NCBI GenBank assembly: GCA_016704655.1 | Contig: JADIZR010000001.1 | Location: 1 to 64,000 of the forward strand | Length of the DNA: 64,000 bases | Direction of reading: 5' to 3' | Source: Pseudomonadota bacterium | GTDB lineage: Bacteria; Pseudomonadota; Gammaproteobacteria; Steroidobacterales; Steroidobacteraceae | Shown: one piece after another, positions 35,297 through 43,484 of the stretch | How the letters are laid out: each line of letters starts with the position of its first letter | Position numbering within the stretch: position 1 is the first letter of the stretch | Made by a program: the position numbers and the translations under genes | Notes under the pieces: model-generated | What the model was told of the DNA's origin: nothing | Databases searched by the model: none | What the model saw: the letters and a program-made list of their open reading frames with translations, nothing else

Positions 35297-35803
35297 ATGA
35301 CGACCGTCGACTACGCCCTTATTGCCATCGTCCTGATTTCCCTGCTGTTCGGAGCAATCCGGGGATTCCTGCGGGAGTCAGTGGCGCTGCTCGGTTGGCT
35401 GGTAGGCCTGTGGCTCGCCTGGCGCTACGCGCCAGCGGTGCAGCCCTACCTCGGCGGTTCACTCACGGACACCGAGCTCCAGGTCTGGGTTGCCCGGCTG
35501 ATCCTGCTGCTCGCCGCGGTGCTGGCGGCCTGGGTCATCGGCAGCCTGCTGGGTTACCTCGTGCAGCGCTCGGGACTGACGCTCGGCCTCGACCGCATCC
35601 TGGGCGGCGTGTTCGGCCTGGTCCGTGGCGCCGTCATCGTCGGCTTCGCCGTCATGCTGGCGCAGGCGGCGCAGATGCAGGACGAGTCGTGGTGGAAAGA
35701 GTCCAGGTTGATTCCGGTCGGTATGGAAATGGCCTCCGTGCTGAGTGGCTATGTCGAAACCGGGCGCAAGGTCATCGACGACGTCACCGAGCCGGGTACC
35801 TGA
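35297..35803 (+). CDS. cvpA: CvpA family membrane protein
   Basis: Inner-membrane protein of 168 residues with four predicted helices (about 4-20, 27-43, 65-85, 100-120) and the CvpA pattern DYALIAIVLISLLFGAIRGFLRE followed by GLDRILGGVFGLVRGAVIV. Named for colicin V production in E. coli; its actual role involves envelope homeostasis. It immediately precedes purF as in most relatives. Confidence 0.93.
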   Translation: MTTVDYALIAIVLISLLFGAIRGFLRESVALLGWLVGLWLAWRYAPAVQPYLGGSLTDTELQVWVARLILLLAAVLAAWVIGSLLGYLVQRSGLTLGLDRILGGVFGLVRGAVIVGFAVMLAQAAQMQDESWWKESRLIPVGMEMASVLSGYVETGRKVIDDVTEPGT

Positions 35804-35813
35804 GGGCGCAACC

Positions 35814-37325
35814 ATGTGTGGCATCGTCGGTATCGTGGGCTTCACGCCGGTAAACCAGCAGATCTACGACGCGCTCACCGTCCTGCAGCATCGTGGACAG
35901 GACGCGGCAGGCATCATGACGGAGCACGAAGGCGCTCTGTACCTGCGCAAGGACGTGGGTCTCGTGCGCGACGTCTTCCAGCAGCGGCACATGCTGCAGC
36001 TGAAGGGCAACATCGGCATCGGCCACGTGCGCTACCCGACCGCGGGCTGCGACAGTTCCGACGAGGCGCAGCCGTTCTACGTCAACGCGCCGTATGGCCT
36101 CTGCCTCGCGCACAACGGCAACCTCACCAATGCGCGGCAGCTTGCCGACGTGCTGATGCGGGAAGATCGCCGCCACCTCAATACGTCGTCGGATTCGGAG
36201 GTGCTGCTCAACGTGCTCGCGAGCGAACTGCAGCGCTTCGGCACGACGCGCGCCTCGGCCGCCGACATCTTCGCCGCCATCAGTGCCACGTTCCGCCGGA
36301 TCCGGGGCGGCTATGCCGTCATCGCGATGATCCTCGGTCACGGCGTGATCGGCTTCCGCGACCCGCACGGCATCCGACCGCTGGTCATCGGCAAGCGCGA
36401 CACGCCGCGCGGCCGCGAGCACATGATCGCGTCGGAAAGCGTGGCGCTCGACCAGAGCGGCTTCGAGCTGCTGCGCGATGTCGGACCGGGTGAGGCCGTC
36501 TACATCGACGAGACCGGCCGCCTGCACACCAAGCAGTGCGCCGACCCGGTCCGCCACACGCCATGCATCTTCGAGTACGTGTACTTTGCGCGGCCCGATT
36601 CGATCATCGACAACATCTCGGTCTACAAGGCGCGCCTGCGCATGGGCGAACTGCTGGCGGACAAGATCCGTCGCACGCGCCCGCAGCACGACATCGACGT
36701 CGTGATCCCGATTCCGGACACCAGCCGCACGAGTGCGATGCAAGTGGCGCAGATTCTCGGGGTCAAGTACCGCGAGGGGTTCATCAAGAACCGCTACATC
36801 GGCCGCACCTTCATCATGCCGGAGCAGGGTCAGCGCAAGAAGTCGGTGCGCAACAAGCTGAATGCGATCGATCTCGAGTTCCGCGGCAAGAACGTGCTGC
36901 TGGTCGACGACTCGATCGTGCGCGGCACGACGTCGGCGCAGATCATCGAGATCGCGCGCGAGGCGGGCGCCAGCAAGGTGTATTTCGCCTCGGCCGCGCC
37001 GCCGGTGCGTTACCCGAACGTCTACGGCATCGACATGCCGGCGGCTTCCGAACTCGTCGCGGCGGGCCGCACGGAAGACGAAGTCGCCAGGCTGATCGGC
37101 GCGGACTGGCTGATCTACCAGGACCTCGACGACCTCGTGAAGGCCGTGCGCCACCACGACTCGGGCGTGAGCCAGTTCGACACGTCGTGCTTCTCGGGCG
37201 AGTACGTCACCGGCGACATCACACCCGAATACCTCGACCGGCTGCAGCGCGAGCGATCGGACCTCGCGAAGCAGACCCGTAACACCGGCACCGCTGCGTC
37301 CGGCGTGCTGAAGGCCGTCGTCTGA
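35814..37325 (+). CDS. purF: Amidophosphoribosyltransferase
   Basis: First committed step of purine synthesis: glutamine and PRPP give phosphoribosylamine. The 503-residue product has the nucleophilic cysteine 2 (MCGIVGIVG), so no propeptide, the glutaminase residues in HNGNLTN, and the PRPP loop VLLVDDSIVRGTTSAQ. ATG 35814 is forced by the need for the Cys right after Met. It lies 10 bp after cvpA. Confidence 0.97.
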   Translation: MCGIVGIVGFTPVNQQIYDALTVLQHRGQDAAGIMTEHEGALYLRKDVGLVRDVFQQRHMLQLKGNIGIGHVRYPTAGCDSSDEAQPFYVNAPYGLCLAHNGNLTNARQLADVLMREDRRHLNTSSDSEVLLNVLASELQRFGTTRASAADIFAAISATFRRIRGGYAVIAMILGHGVIGFRDPHGIRPLVIGKRDTPRGREHMIASESVALDQSGFELLRDVGPGEAVYIDETGRLHTKQCADPVRHTPCIFEYVYFARPDSIIDNISVYKARLRMGELLADKIRRTRPQHDIDVVIPIPDTSRTSAMQVAQILGVKYREGFIKNRYIGRTFIMPEQGQRKKSVRNKLNAIDLEFRGKNVLLVDDSIVRGTTSAQIIEIAREAGASKVYFASAAPPVRYPNVYGIDMPAASELVAAGRTEDEVARLIGADWLIYQDLDDLVKAVRHHDSGVSQFDTSCFSGEYVTGDITPEYLDRLQRERSDLAKQTRNTGTAASGVLKAVV

Positions 37326-38591
37326 CGCGTCGTCTGGTCCCGCGCGACATTCTCCTGGATTGTTTTCGTGCGGCAATCGTCGCCGTCGACGGACGGCGGG
37401 TCGTAGAGCAGGAACTCAACCGACGGCCGCTGCGCGGCTCGTGGCACGTGGTCGCGATTGGCAAAGCTGCGGCAGCGATGGCGCAAGGTGCGGTCGCTGC
37501 GCTGGGTCCGCAGAATTGCCGGCGGCGTGATCATCGTGCCGGTCGATCACGTGCCGACCGGCTTCAATCCGGCGGCACACGGCCTGCACGTCACGTATGG
37601 ATCGCATCCATTGCCGGACGAGGCGAGTCTCGCCGCAGGCCAGACGGTCGCCGACTTCGTGACGGCCCTCGATGCCAGGGCGCAGGTGCTGTTCCTGGTT
37701 TCCGGCGGCGCCTCGAGCCTCGTCGACTGGCTCGTTCCCGGCGCCACTCTCGCCGACCTGCAGGCTCTGAATCGGTGGGCACTGCAATCCGGCGCAGCCA
37801 TCGCGCAGGTCAACGCCTTGCGTCGGCGCATCTCGAGATTGAAGGGCGGTGGCCTCGCGCGAATCGCAATGGGCCGGCGAACGCACGCCCTGATGATCTC
37901 GGACGTGCCGGGCGACGACCCGCGCATCATCGGTTCCGGATTGCTGCACGCGTTTCCGGATGAGCCTGCAGGCGCGCCAGGCACGGCTGCACTGCCGCCG
38001 GAGTTGCGCGATTTTCTGGACCGCCTCCATTCGAGACCGCGAACCCACGCAGACGTGCCTGCGGTACCGGTACGGATCGTTGCATCGGCTGGGTCGGCTT
38101 GTCGCGCTGCGGCAGCAGCGGCACGAGCGCACGGGCTGCAGGTCCGCCTGGTGCGGACTCGCATCGACGGTGACGCGGCCAGACTCGGAGTCCGCTTCGC
38201 CGCATCGCTCGCCTGGCAGCCGGCGGGTGTCGTACAGATTCGGCGAGGCGAATCGACGGTGAATTTGCCAGCCCAGCCGGGTCGCGGTGGCCGCAACCAG
38301 CACCTGGCGCTCGCCGCCGCACTCGAACTCGAACGCCGCGGTCTGCACGATGCGCACCTGCTTGCCGCTGGCACGGACGGAATCGATGGCAGTTCAAGTG
38401 ATGCGGGCGCGCTGGTCGACGTCGAGACGTGCCAGCGTGGACGCGACGCCGGCTGCGATCCCACCGTCTCGCTCGCACGCGCGGATTCCGGTACTTTTCT
38501 CGAGGCAGCGGGCGATCTGCTGCATACTGGACCGACACTGACGAACGTCGGCGATCTGGTGCTGGGGCTGCGGCTGGGAGGGCGTGGATGA
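37322..38591 (+). CDS. Glycerate 2-kinase (MOFRL/DUF4147 type), frameshifted
   Basis: Phosphorylates glycerate to 2-phosphoglycerate. The N-terminal part (PRDILLDCFRAAIVAVDG, VVAIGKAAAAMAQGA) is in one frame and the rest (GVIIVPVDHVP, SGGASSLVDWLVPGATL, the MOFRL-type GRGGRNQHLALAAALEL and GTDGIDGSSSDAGA) in another; the change falls at about 37490-37520. A one-base insertion explains it and is probably an error. No ATG, GTG or TTG precedes the conserved start in frame; a CTG at 37322, overlapping the purF stop, is the only candidate, so the start is uncertain. The stop overlaps the next ATG. Confidence 0.82.
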
Positions 38592-39838
38592 CGTTGCGGG
38601 CATTGATCGTGAGCGACCGGGCGGACTATCGGCAGCAGCTCGCGCATCACGTCACGCTCGAATGGCGCGATGCGTTGCCGGCCGAATACGAGCCCGCCAC
38701 GCGCGGACGCCTGCCCGCAGGATTCACCGGTATCGCGTACGACGTCGTGCTGCTCGACCATGAAGTGCAGGACTCGCGTGGCCTGGAATGGCTCGAGGAC
38801 CTGGCCGACCGGCCTGGTTTTCCGCCCATCGTTTACTTCGCGCCCGGCGGCGCCGGCGCAGTCAGGGACAAGGCAAAGTCCGTGGGCGCGCTCGCAGTGC
38901 TGACGCGCACGGACTTCGAGCATGCGGACCTGTGTGGCGCACTGCGGACGGCGCTGGCCAGTCGCCGCAACGTGCTGGCGGAAACCTCTCGCGCGGCGCT
39001 CGAACAGTGTCCGCCTGATCGTTTCGGCTCGGTGCGCATCCGCGGCCATCGCTGCCTGCGCCGCCTCGCCGTGGGCGGTTCGTCGAGCGTATTCCTTGCC
39101 GAAAACATGCGTACGGGTCAGCAGCGCGTCCTCAAGATCTTCCGGCAGGTGCCGGATATCGTCGAGGGCAGCACGACATTCGATCGTTTCCTGCGCGAAT
39201 TCGATCTCGTGGCGCACCTGCGGCATCCGAACATCGCGCGCATCTTCGACATCGGCGTCGCGGACGACCATCTGTACCTCGCCATGGAATTCTTTCCGGG
39301 CGGCGACCTGCGCTCGCGCATGCGTGAGCGTCTCGACCCGCAGCAGGCGCTGGGCTACGTGCGGCAGATGGCGGCAGCGCTCGGCGCGCTGCACGAGGTC
39401 GGCGTCCTGCATCGCGACGTGAAACCGGGCAACCTGCTGTTGCGCGAGGATGGCTCCGCCGCCTTCATCGATTTTGGACTCGCGCGCCAGCTGAGCCTGG
39501 AAAGCGACATCACGGGTGTCGGCACGATCTTCGGCACGCCGCACTACATGAGCCCCGAGCAGGGGCATGGCTCGCCGCTCGACGTACGCAGCGACCTCTA
39601 CAGTCTCGGCGTGGTGTTGTTCGAGATGCTCACCGGGGACAAGCCATACATCGCGGAAACACCACTCGCGGTGATCTACAAGCACGCCAATGCGCCGGTC
39701 CCGCGCCTGCCGCTGAACCTGGCACACCTGCAACCGTTGCTCGATGGCTTGCTCGCGAAGAAGCCGGCCGATCGCTTGCCGTCGGCCGCCGCGATCGTCG
39801 CCAGCATCGACGAGCTGCTCAAGAGCGCTGCGGCCTGA
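38588..39838 (+). CDS. Receiver-like domain fused to Ser/Thr protein kinase
   Basis: A 416-residue signalling protein. Residues 1-125 resemble a response-regulator receiver: a first strand LRALIVSDR, DVVLLDHEV where the phosphoacceptor aspartate would be, and a last strand LAVLTRTDF that lacks the usual lysine, so phosphorylation is doubtful. From about residue 145 a complete kinase follows: LAVGGSSSVFLAE, the lysine in RVLKIF, HRDVKPGNLLL, IDFGLA and YMSPEQ. No membrane helix. ATG 38588 overlaps the glycerate kinase stop (ATGA). It is the second eukaryotic-type kinase in the window; substrates unknown. Confidence 0.85.
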   Translation: MTLRALIVSDRADYRQQLAHHVTLEWRDALPAEYEPATRGRLPAGFTGIAYDVVLLDHEVQDSRGLEWLEDLADRPGFPPIVYFAPGGAGAVRDKAKSVGALAVLTRTDFEHADLCGALRTALASRRNVLAETSRAALEQCPPDRFGSVRIRGHRCLRRLAVGGSSSVFLAENMRTGQQRVLKIFRQVPDIVEGSTTFDRFLREFDLVAHLRHPNIARIFDIGVADDHLYLAMEFFPGGDLRSRMRERLDPQQALGYVRQMAAALGALHEVGVLHRDVKPGNLLLREDGSAAFIDFGLARQLSLESDITGVGTIFGTPHYMSPEQGHGSPLDVRSDLYSLGVVLFEMLTGDKPYIAETPLAVIYKHANAPVPRLPLNLAHLQPLLDGLLAKKPADRLPSAAAIVASIDELLKSAAA

Positions 39839-39848
39839 GTTCTCGCCA

Positions 39849-40439
39849 GTGAGCGCCGCCGTCGTGCTGCAGTCGACGACCGATCCGCGCTGGTTCCAGC
39901 TCGCCGTGGAGCGCTGGCAGGATCTTCTCCTCGATCACGCGAACTGCGAGAAGAAGGCGGCGTCGACGGCGCTGGCGCTGATGTTCTCGTACCCCGAGGA
40001 CTTCGAGCTGGCCGACCGCATGTCGCGCCTGGCACGCGAGGAGTTGCGGCATTTTGAACTGGTGCAGCAGCAACTGACGGCGCTGCAGGTGCCGTTCCGG
40101 CGCCTGAGCCCGTCACGCTATGCCGAGGGCTTGCGCAAGGCGCTGCGGCGGACGGAACACGAGCGCCGGATGGACCTGCTGCTGATCGGCGCGTTGATCG
40201 AGGCGCGTTCGCACGAGCGGTTCATCGGCTTGATTCCATTGCTCGGCGAACCCCTCGGCCCGTTCTACGCGTCGCTGGCGGCGGCCGAGGCCCGTCACGC
40301 CGGTCTCTACCTGCGCCTGGCGGAGAAGCGGGGCGACGGTGCGCGCGAGCGACTGCAGCAGCTGGCAGCGGTCGAGGCGGAGCTGGCGGTGGCGCCGGAC
40401 GCTGAGTTCCGGTTTCACTCGGGCACGCCGGAAGGGTGA
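39849..40439 (+). CDS. miaE: tRNA 2-methylthio-N6-isopentenyladenosine(37) hydroxylase
   Basis: Diiron monooxygenase that hydroxylates the isopentenyl group of ms2i6A37 in tRNA. The 196-residue four-helix product has CEKKAASTALALM, LAREELRHFELV (ExxH ligands) and AAAEARHAGLYLRLAEK (second ExxH). GTG 39849 matches the family's start. It is 10 bp after the kinase. Its stop is embedded in the start of a purine array. Confidence 0.92.
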   Translation: MSAAVVLQSTTDPRWFQLAVERWQDLLLDHANCEKKAASTALALMFSYPEDFELADRMSRLAREELRHFELVQQQLTALQVPFRRLSPSRYAEGLRKALRRTEHERRMDLLLIGALIEARSHERFIGLIPLLGEPLGPFYASLAAAEARHAGLYLRLAEKRGDGARERLQQLAAVEAELAVAPDAEFRFHSGTPEG

Positions 40440-40556
40440 GGAAGGGAAGGAAGGGAGGAAGGGAGGAAGGCGAGGAAGGCCCGAACTTTGTGACCTTCCT
40501 GTCCTTCCTGTCCTTCCTCTCCTTCCTCTCCTTCCCGCCCTTCCTCCCCTTCCTCA
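40436..40556. repeat. Face-to-face purine and pyrimidine arrays between miaE and lpxH
   Basis: A purine-rich GGAAGG array (about 40437-40480) follows the miaE stop, and a pyrimidine array (about 40495-40556) precedes the lpxH stop on the other strand, so each of the two convergent genes ends in its own purine array on its coding strand. The two can pair into a long imperfect hairpin with a loop around CGAACTTTGTGA. This could act as a two-way terminator. Confidence 0.85.
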
Positions 40557-41290
40557 CCTTCCCAGCGTCCGCAGCTCCACGCCATCATCGCGCCACTCGA
40601 GTACGCTCCCCTGCGTGTACCAGTCACCGAGCACGATGCGGCGCGCCGGTTGGCCGTCCACCTCGAGCGAATGAATCGCCGGGCGATGGGTATGCCCATG
40701 CACCAGCGTGCTGACGCGGGCCTGCCGCAACGAGGCGACGATCTCTGTGGGCGTCACGTCCATGATCTCGGCCGCCGTGGCGCCCACGTGCATCCGGCTG
40801 CCCGCCCGTAATTTTCCGCCCAGCTTGCGCCGCGACTTGAGGCTCAGGTGGCGCAGCAGAAAAAGCGTGAGGGATTGCGCAGGATCCGCCGCAGCCGCTG
40901 ATAGCTGGCGTCGCCAGTGCACAGCACGTCGCCGTGCATCAGCAGCACACGCTCGCCATGCAGGTCGACGACGATGCCGTCCTCGAGCAGGGTGCAGCCG
41001 GTCTCCGCGGCGAAGCGCGCGCCGATGAGAAAATCCCGGTTGCCGTGCATGAAATACGTGGGTACTCCCGCATCGTGCAGTTCGCGCAGCTCCGCAATGA
41101 TCGAGCGCACTGCCGGATCGGGGTCGTCGTCGCCGAGCCAGGCCTCGAACAGGTCGCCGAGGATGTAGAGCGCACGCGCTGAGCGTGCCTCGCCACGCAG
41201 GAAATCCACGAACTGTCGCGCGATCCCGGGTGCGGAGGGATCGAGGTGCAGGTCCGAGATCAGCAGCGTCTTGCGGCGATCGGCGTTCAC
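40554..41290 (-). CDS. lpxH: UDP-2,3-diacylglucosamine diphosphatase, frameshifted
   Basis: Cleaves UDP-diacylglucosamine to lipid X in lipid A synthesis; essential in most Gammaproteobacteria. The metal-binding motifs are spread over two frames: ISDLHL, LGDLFEAWLGDD, HGNRDFL and LMHGD in the first, HGHTHRPAIHS and LGDWYTQGSV in the second. The frame changes at about 40870 in a GGG run, where one missing base restores ILRNPLTLFLLRHL. Since the gene is normally essential, an assembly error is likelier than a true loss. GTG 41290 overlaps the stop of the cyclophilin gene. Confidence 0.9.
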
Positions 41291-41895
41291 TTGGGCGTTG
41301 CAGCCTCGCCGATGACACGGGCGGTCGTGATGACGACCGGCTGCAGGGGCGCGTCCTCCTGGAACGAGCCGCTCGAGCCCGTCGCGACGCTGGCGATTCG
41401 CTCGACGACGTCCATGCCTTCGACCACGCGCCCGAAGACTGCGTACCCCCAGCGCGTGGGGGAGGGGTCGAGCGCGATGTTGTCGGTCACGTTGACGTAG
41501 AACTGGGATGTCCCGCTGTGCGGATCCCCAGTACGCGCCAGGGCGACCGTGCCGCGCCGGTTGCTCAGGCCGTTACCGCTTTCGTTGGGCACGCCGCCGC
41601 GGACCGGCTTCTCAGTGCCGTCCGGCAGGTACCCACCCCCCTGGATCACGAAATTGCCGATGACCCGATGGAAGACGGTGCCGTCGTAATGCTGGTCACG
41701 AACGTACTGCAGGAAACTCCCCGCGGTGAGCGGTGCCCGCGCGGGGTCAACCTCGACCGTGAAGGCGCCCAGTGTCGTTTCGAAACGGACCTGCTGCAGT
41801 CCGGCCGGCGCGGCGTCCTGCGCCCATGCGGGCCCACACAGCCCAACGGCGATGAGCAGCAGGGTTCGCGAGAAAATCGGGAAACTCAGGGACAT
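41287..41895 (-). CDS. ppiA: Periplasmic cyclophilin-type peptidylprolyl isomerase
   Basis: A 202-residue protein with signal peptide (residues 1-24, cleaved after AWA), then the cyclophilin core: VRFETTLGAFTVEVDPARAPLT, FHRVIGNFVIQGGGY, the SGTSQFYVNVTDN loop and GYAVFGRVVEGMDVV. It assists folding of exported proteins. The start ATG 41895 gives the best signal peptide. It is just ahead of lpxH on the minus strand, the order seen in Pseudomonas. Confidence 0.92.
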   Translation of the reverse strand: MSLSFPIFSRTLLLIAVGLCGPAWAQDAAPAGLQQVRFETTLGAFTVEVDPARAPLTAGSFLQYVRDQHYDGTVFHRVIGNFVIQGGGYLPDGTEKPVRGGVPNESGNGLSNRRGTVALARTGDPHSGTSQFYVNVTDNIALDPSPTRWGYAVFGRVVEGMDVVERIASVATGSSGSFQEDAPLQPVVITTARVIGEAATPK

Positions 41896-42002
41896 TCGGC
41901 ACCCACCCGTCGAAAACACTGCCGGGATGGTAAGCGTCCCGGAGCCCACGGGCCAGCGCCGGACAGGAAGGCAATCGATCCGATCCGGTAAGATGCGCGG
42001 CC

Positions 42003-43424
42003 ATGCCTGTCACCGCTCAAGTCACGCGTTTCGCGCCGAGCCCCACGGGAGCGCTGCACCTGGGCAACGCCCGCACGGCGCTGTTCAGCTGGCTCGCCGC
42101 GCGCGCCTCGGGCGGTCGATTCGTGCTGCGCGTCGAGGATACCGATGCCGGCCGCAGCCAGGACGCGCTGCTCGAGCGGCAACTCGACGAACTGCGCTGG
42201 CTGGGCATCACCTGGGATGAAGGTCCGGGCGTGGGCGGTCCGCACGGTCCATACCGGCAGAGCGAGCGTAGTGCTGTCTACGCCGATGCCTTGACGAAGC
42301 TCGAGGCGAATGCCCACACCTACCCGTGCTTCTGCTCGCCGGAGGAACTACAGCTTTCGCGCAAGACGCAGCTGGCTGCGGGCAGGCCGCCGCGGTATGC
42401 GCGCACGTGCGCGGGCTTGAGCCAGGCCGAAGTACAGCGACGCATCGACTCCGGCAAGGCGCCGGCGATCCGCTTCCGCGTGCCGGACCATCGCACCGTC
42501 GAGTTCGTGGATCGTGTCCACGGTCCACAGCGCTTCCAGTCCGACGACATCGGCGACTTCGTCATCCGTCGTGCCGACGGCAGCGTGTCGTTCTTCCTCG
42601 GCAACGCAGTCGACGACTCGGCGATGGGCATCACGCTGGTACTGCGGGGTGACGACCACCTGGCGAACACGCCGCGCCAGTTGTTGCTGCTGGAAGCGCT
42701 CGGCATGCCGTTGCCCGAATACGGTCATCTGCCGCTGGTGCTCGCTCCCACCGGGACGCCGCTGTCGAAGCGCGAGGGCGCGGCCAGCCTGACTGACCTG
42801 CGTGCACAGGGATTCCTGCCCGGTGCGATCTGCAATTACCTGGCCCGCCTGGGGCATGCCTGCGGCCACGACGGCTGGCTCGCGATGGACCAGCTGGCGT
42901 CGCACTTCGACCTCGGGCGCACGAGCCATTCGGCCGCGCGCTTCGACGACGCGCAGCTGCGGCACTGGCAGCGCGAGGCCGTGACGCACTCGACCGCTGC
43001 GCAGATCGAGCAGTGGCTCGGCACGCACCTCGCTCCTTTGCCAGCGGGTCCGGAGCGCCGCGAGTTCGTCGCGGTGGTCAAGGGCAACGTCCTGTTTCCG
43101 TCCGAAGTCGACGAACTCGTAGCCGTGGTCGCCAGCGACTCAGTGGTCATCTCGGCGGACGCGACCACGCAGATCACTGAGGCAGGACCGGAGTTCTTTG
43201 CGAGCGCCAGCCAGTTGCACGGCGCCAGTGCCGGCGACTTCAAGGCCTGGACGCGCGCCATTGCCGAGGCGACCGGTCGCAAAGGCGCCAGGCTTTTCAT
43301 GCCGCTGCGCTCGGCGCTGACCGGCGCGACGCACGGGCCCGAACTCGCGCCGCTCGTCGGCCTGATGGGCACGGCGCGTGTCCTCGGCCGGCTCGAACGG
43401 GCGCAGGCACTCGCAGGAAAATAG
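42003..43424 (+). CDS. gltX: Glutamate--tRNA ligase
   Basis: Charges tRNA-Glu. The 473-residue class I synthetase has RFAPSPTGALHLGNARTAL (HIGH region), RVEDTDAGRS, the GDDHLANTPRQLLL loop and PLSKREGAAS (KMSKS region), plus the C-terminal helical anticodon-binding domain. The typical zinc-type CxC is present in PCFCSPEEL. The stop is the first base of a large hairpin. Confidence 0.95.
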   Translation: MPVTAQVTRFAPSPTGALHLGNARTALFSWLAARASGGRFVLRVEDTDAGRSQDALLERQLDELRWLGITWDEGPGVGGPHGPYRQSERSAVYADALTKLEANAHTYPCFCSPEELQLSRKTQLAAGRPPRYARTCAGLSQAEVQRRIDSGKAPAIRFRVPDHRTVEFVDRVHGPQRFQSDDIGDFVIRRADGSVSFFLGNAVDDSAMGITLVLRGDDHLANTPRQLLLLEALGMPLPEYGHLPLVLAPTGTPLSKREGAASLTDLRAQGFLPGAICNYLARLGHACGHDGWLAMDQLASHFDLGRTSHSAARFDDAQLRHWQREAVTHSTAAQIEQWLGTHLAPLPAGPERREFVAVVKGNVLFPSEVDELVAVVASDSVVISADATTQITEAGPEFFASASQLHGASAGDFKAWTRAIAEATGRKGARLFMPLRSALTGATHGPELAPLVGLMGTARVLGRLERAQALAGK

Positions 43425-43469
43425 GGGACGCTCACCTATTTCCTATTTCTGAAATAGGTGAGCGTCCCC
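43424..43469. repeat. REP-like perfect inverted repeat between gltX and cysS
   Basis: Arms 43424-43442 and 43451-43469 are exact 19-bp reverse complements around an 8-nt loop. The sequence resembles the GGGGACGCTCACC-type palindromes scattered between genes in many Gammaproteobacteria and moved by REP-associated (RAYT) transposases. Its left arm begins at the last base of the gltX stop and it ends 16 bp before cysS, so in RNA it forms a stable hairpin that may attenuate cysS. Confidence 0.9.
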
Positions 43470-43484
43470 AATTACGAGGGATAC

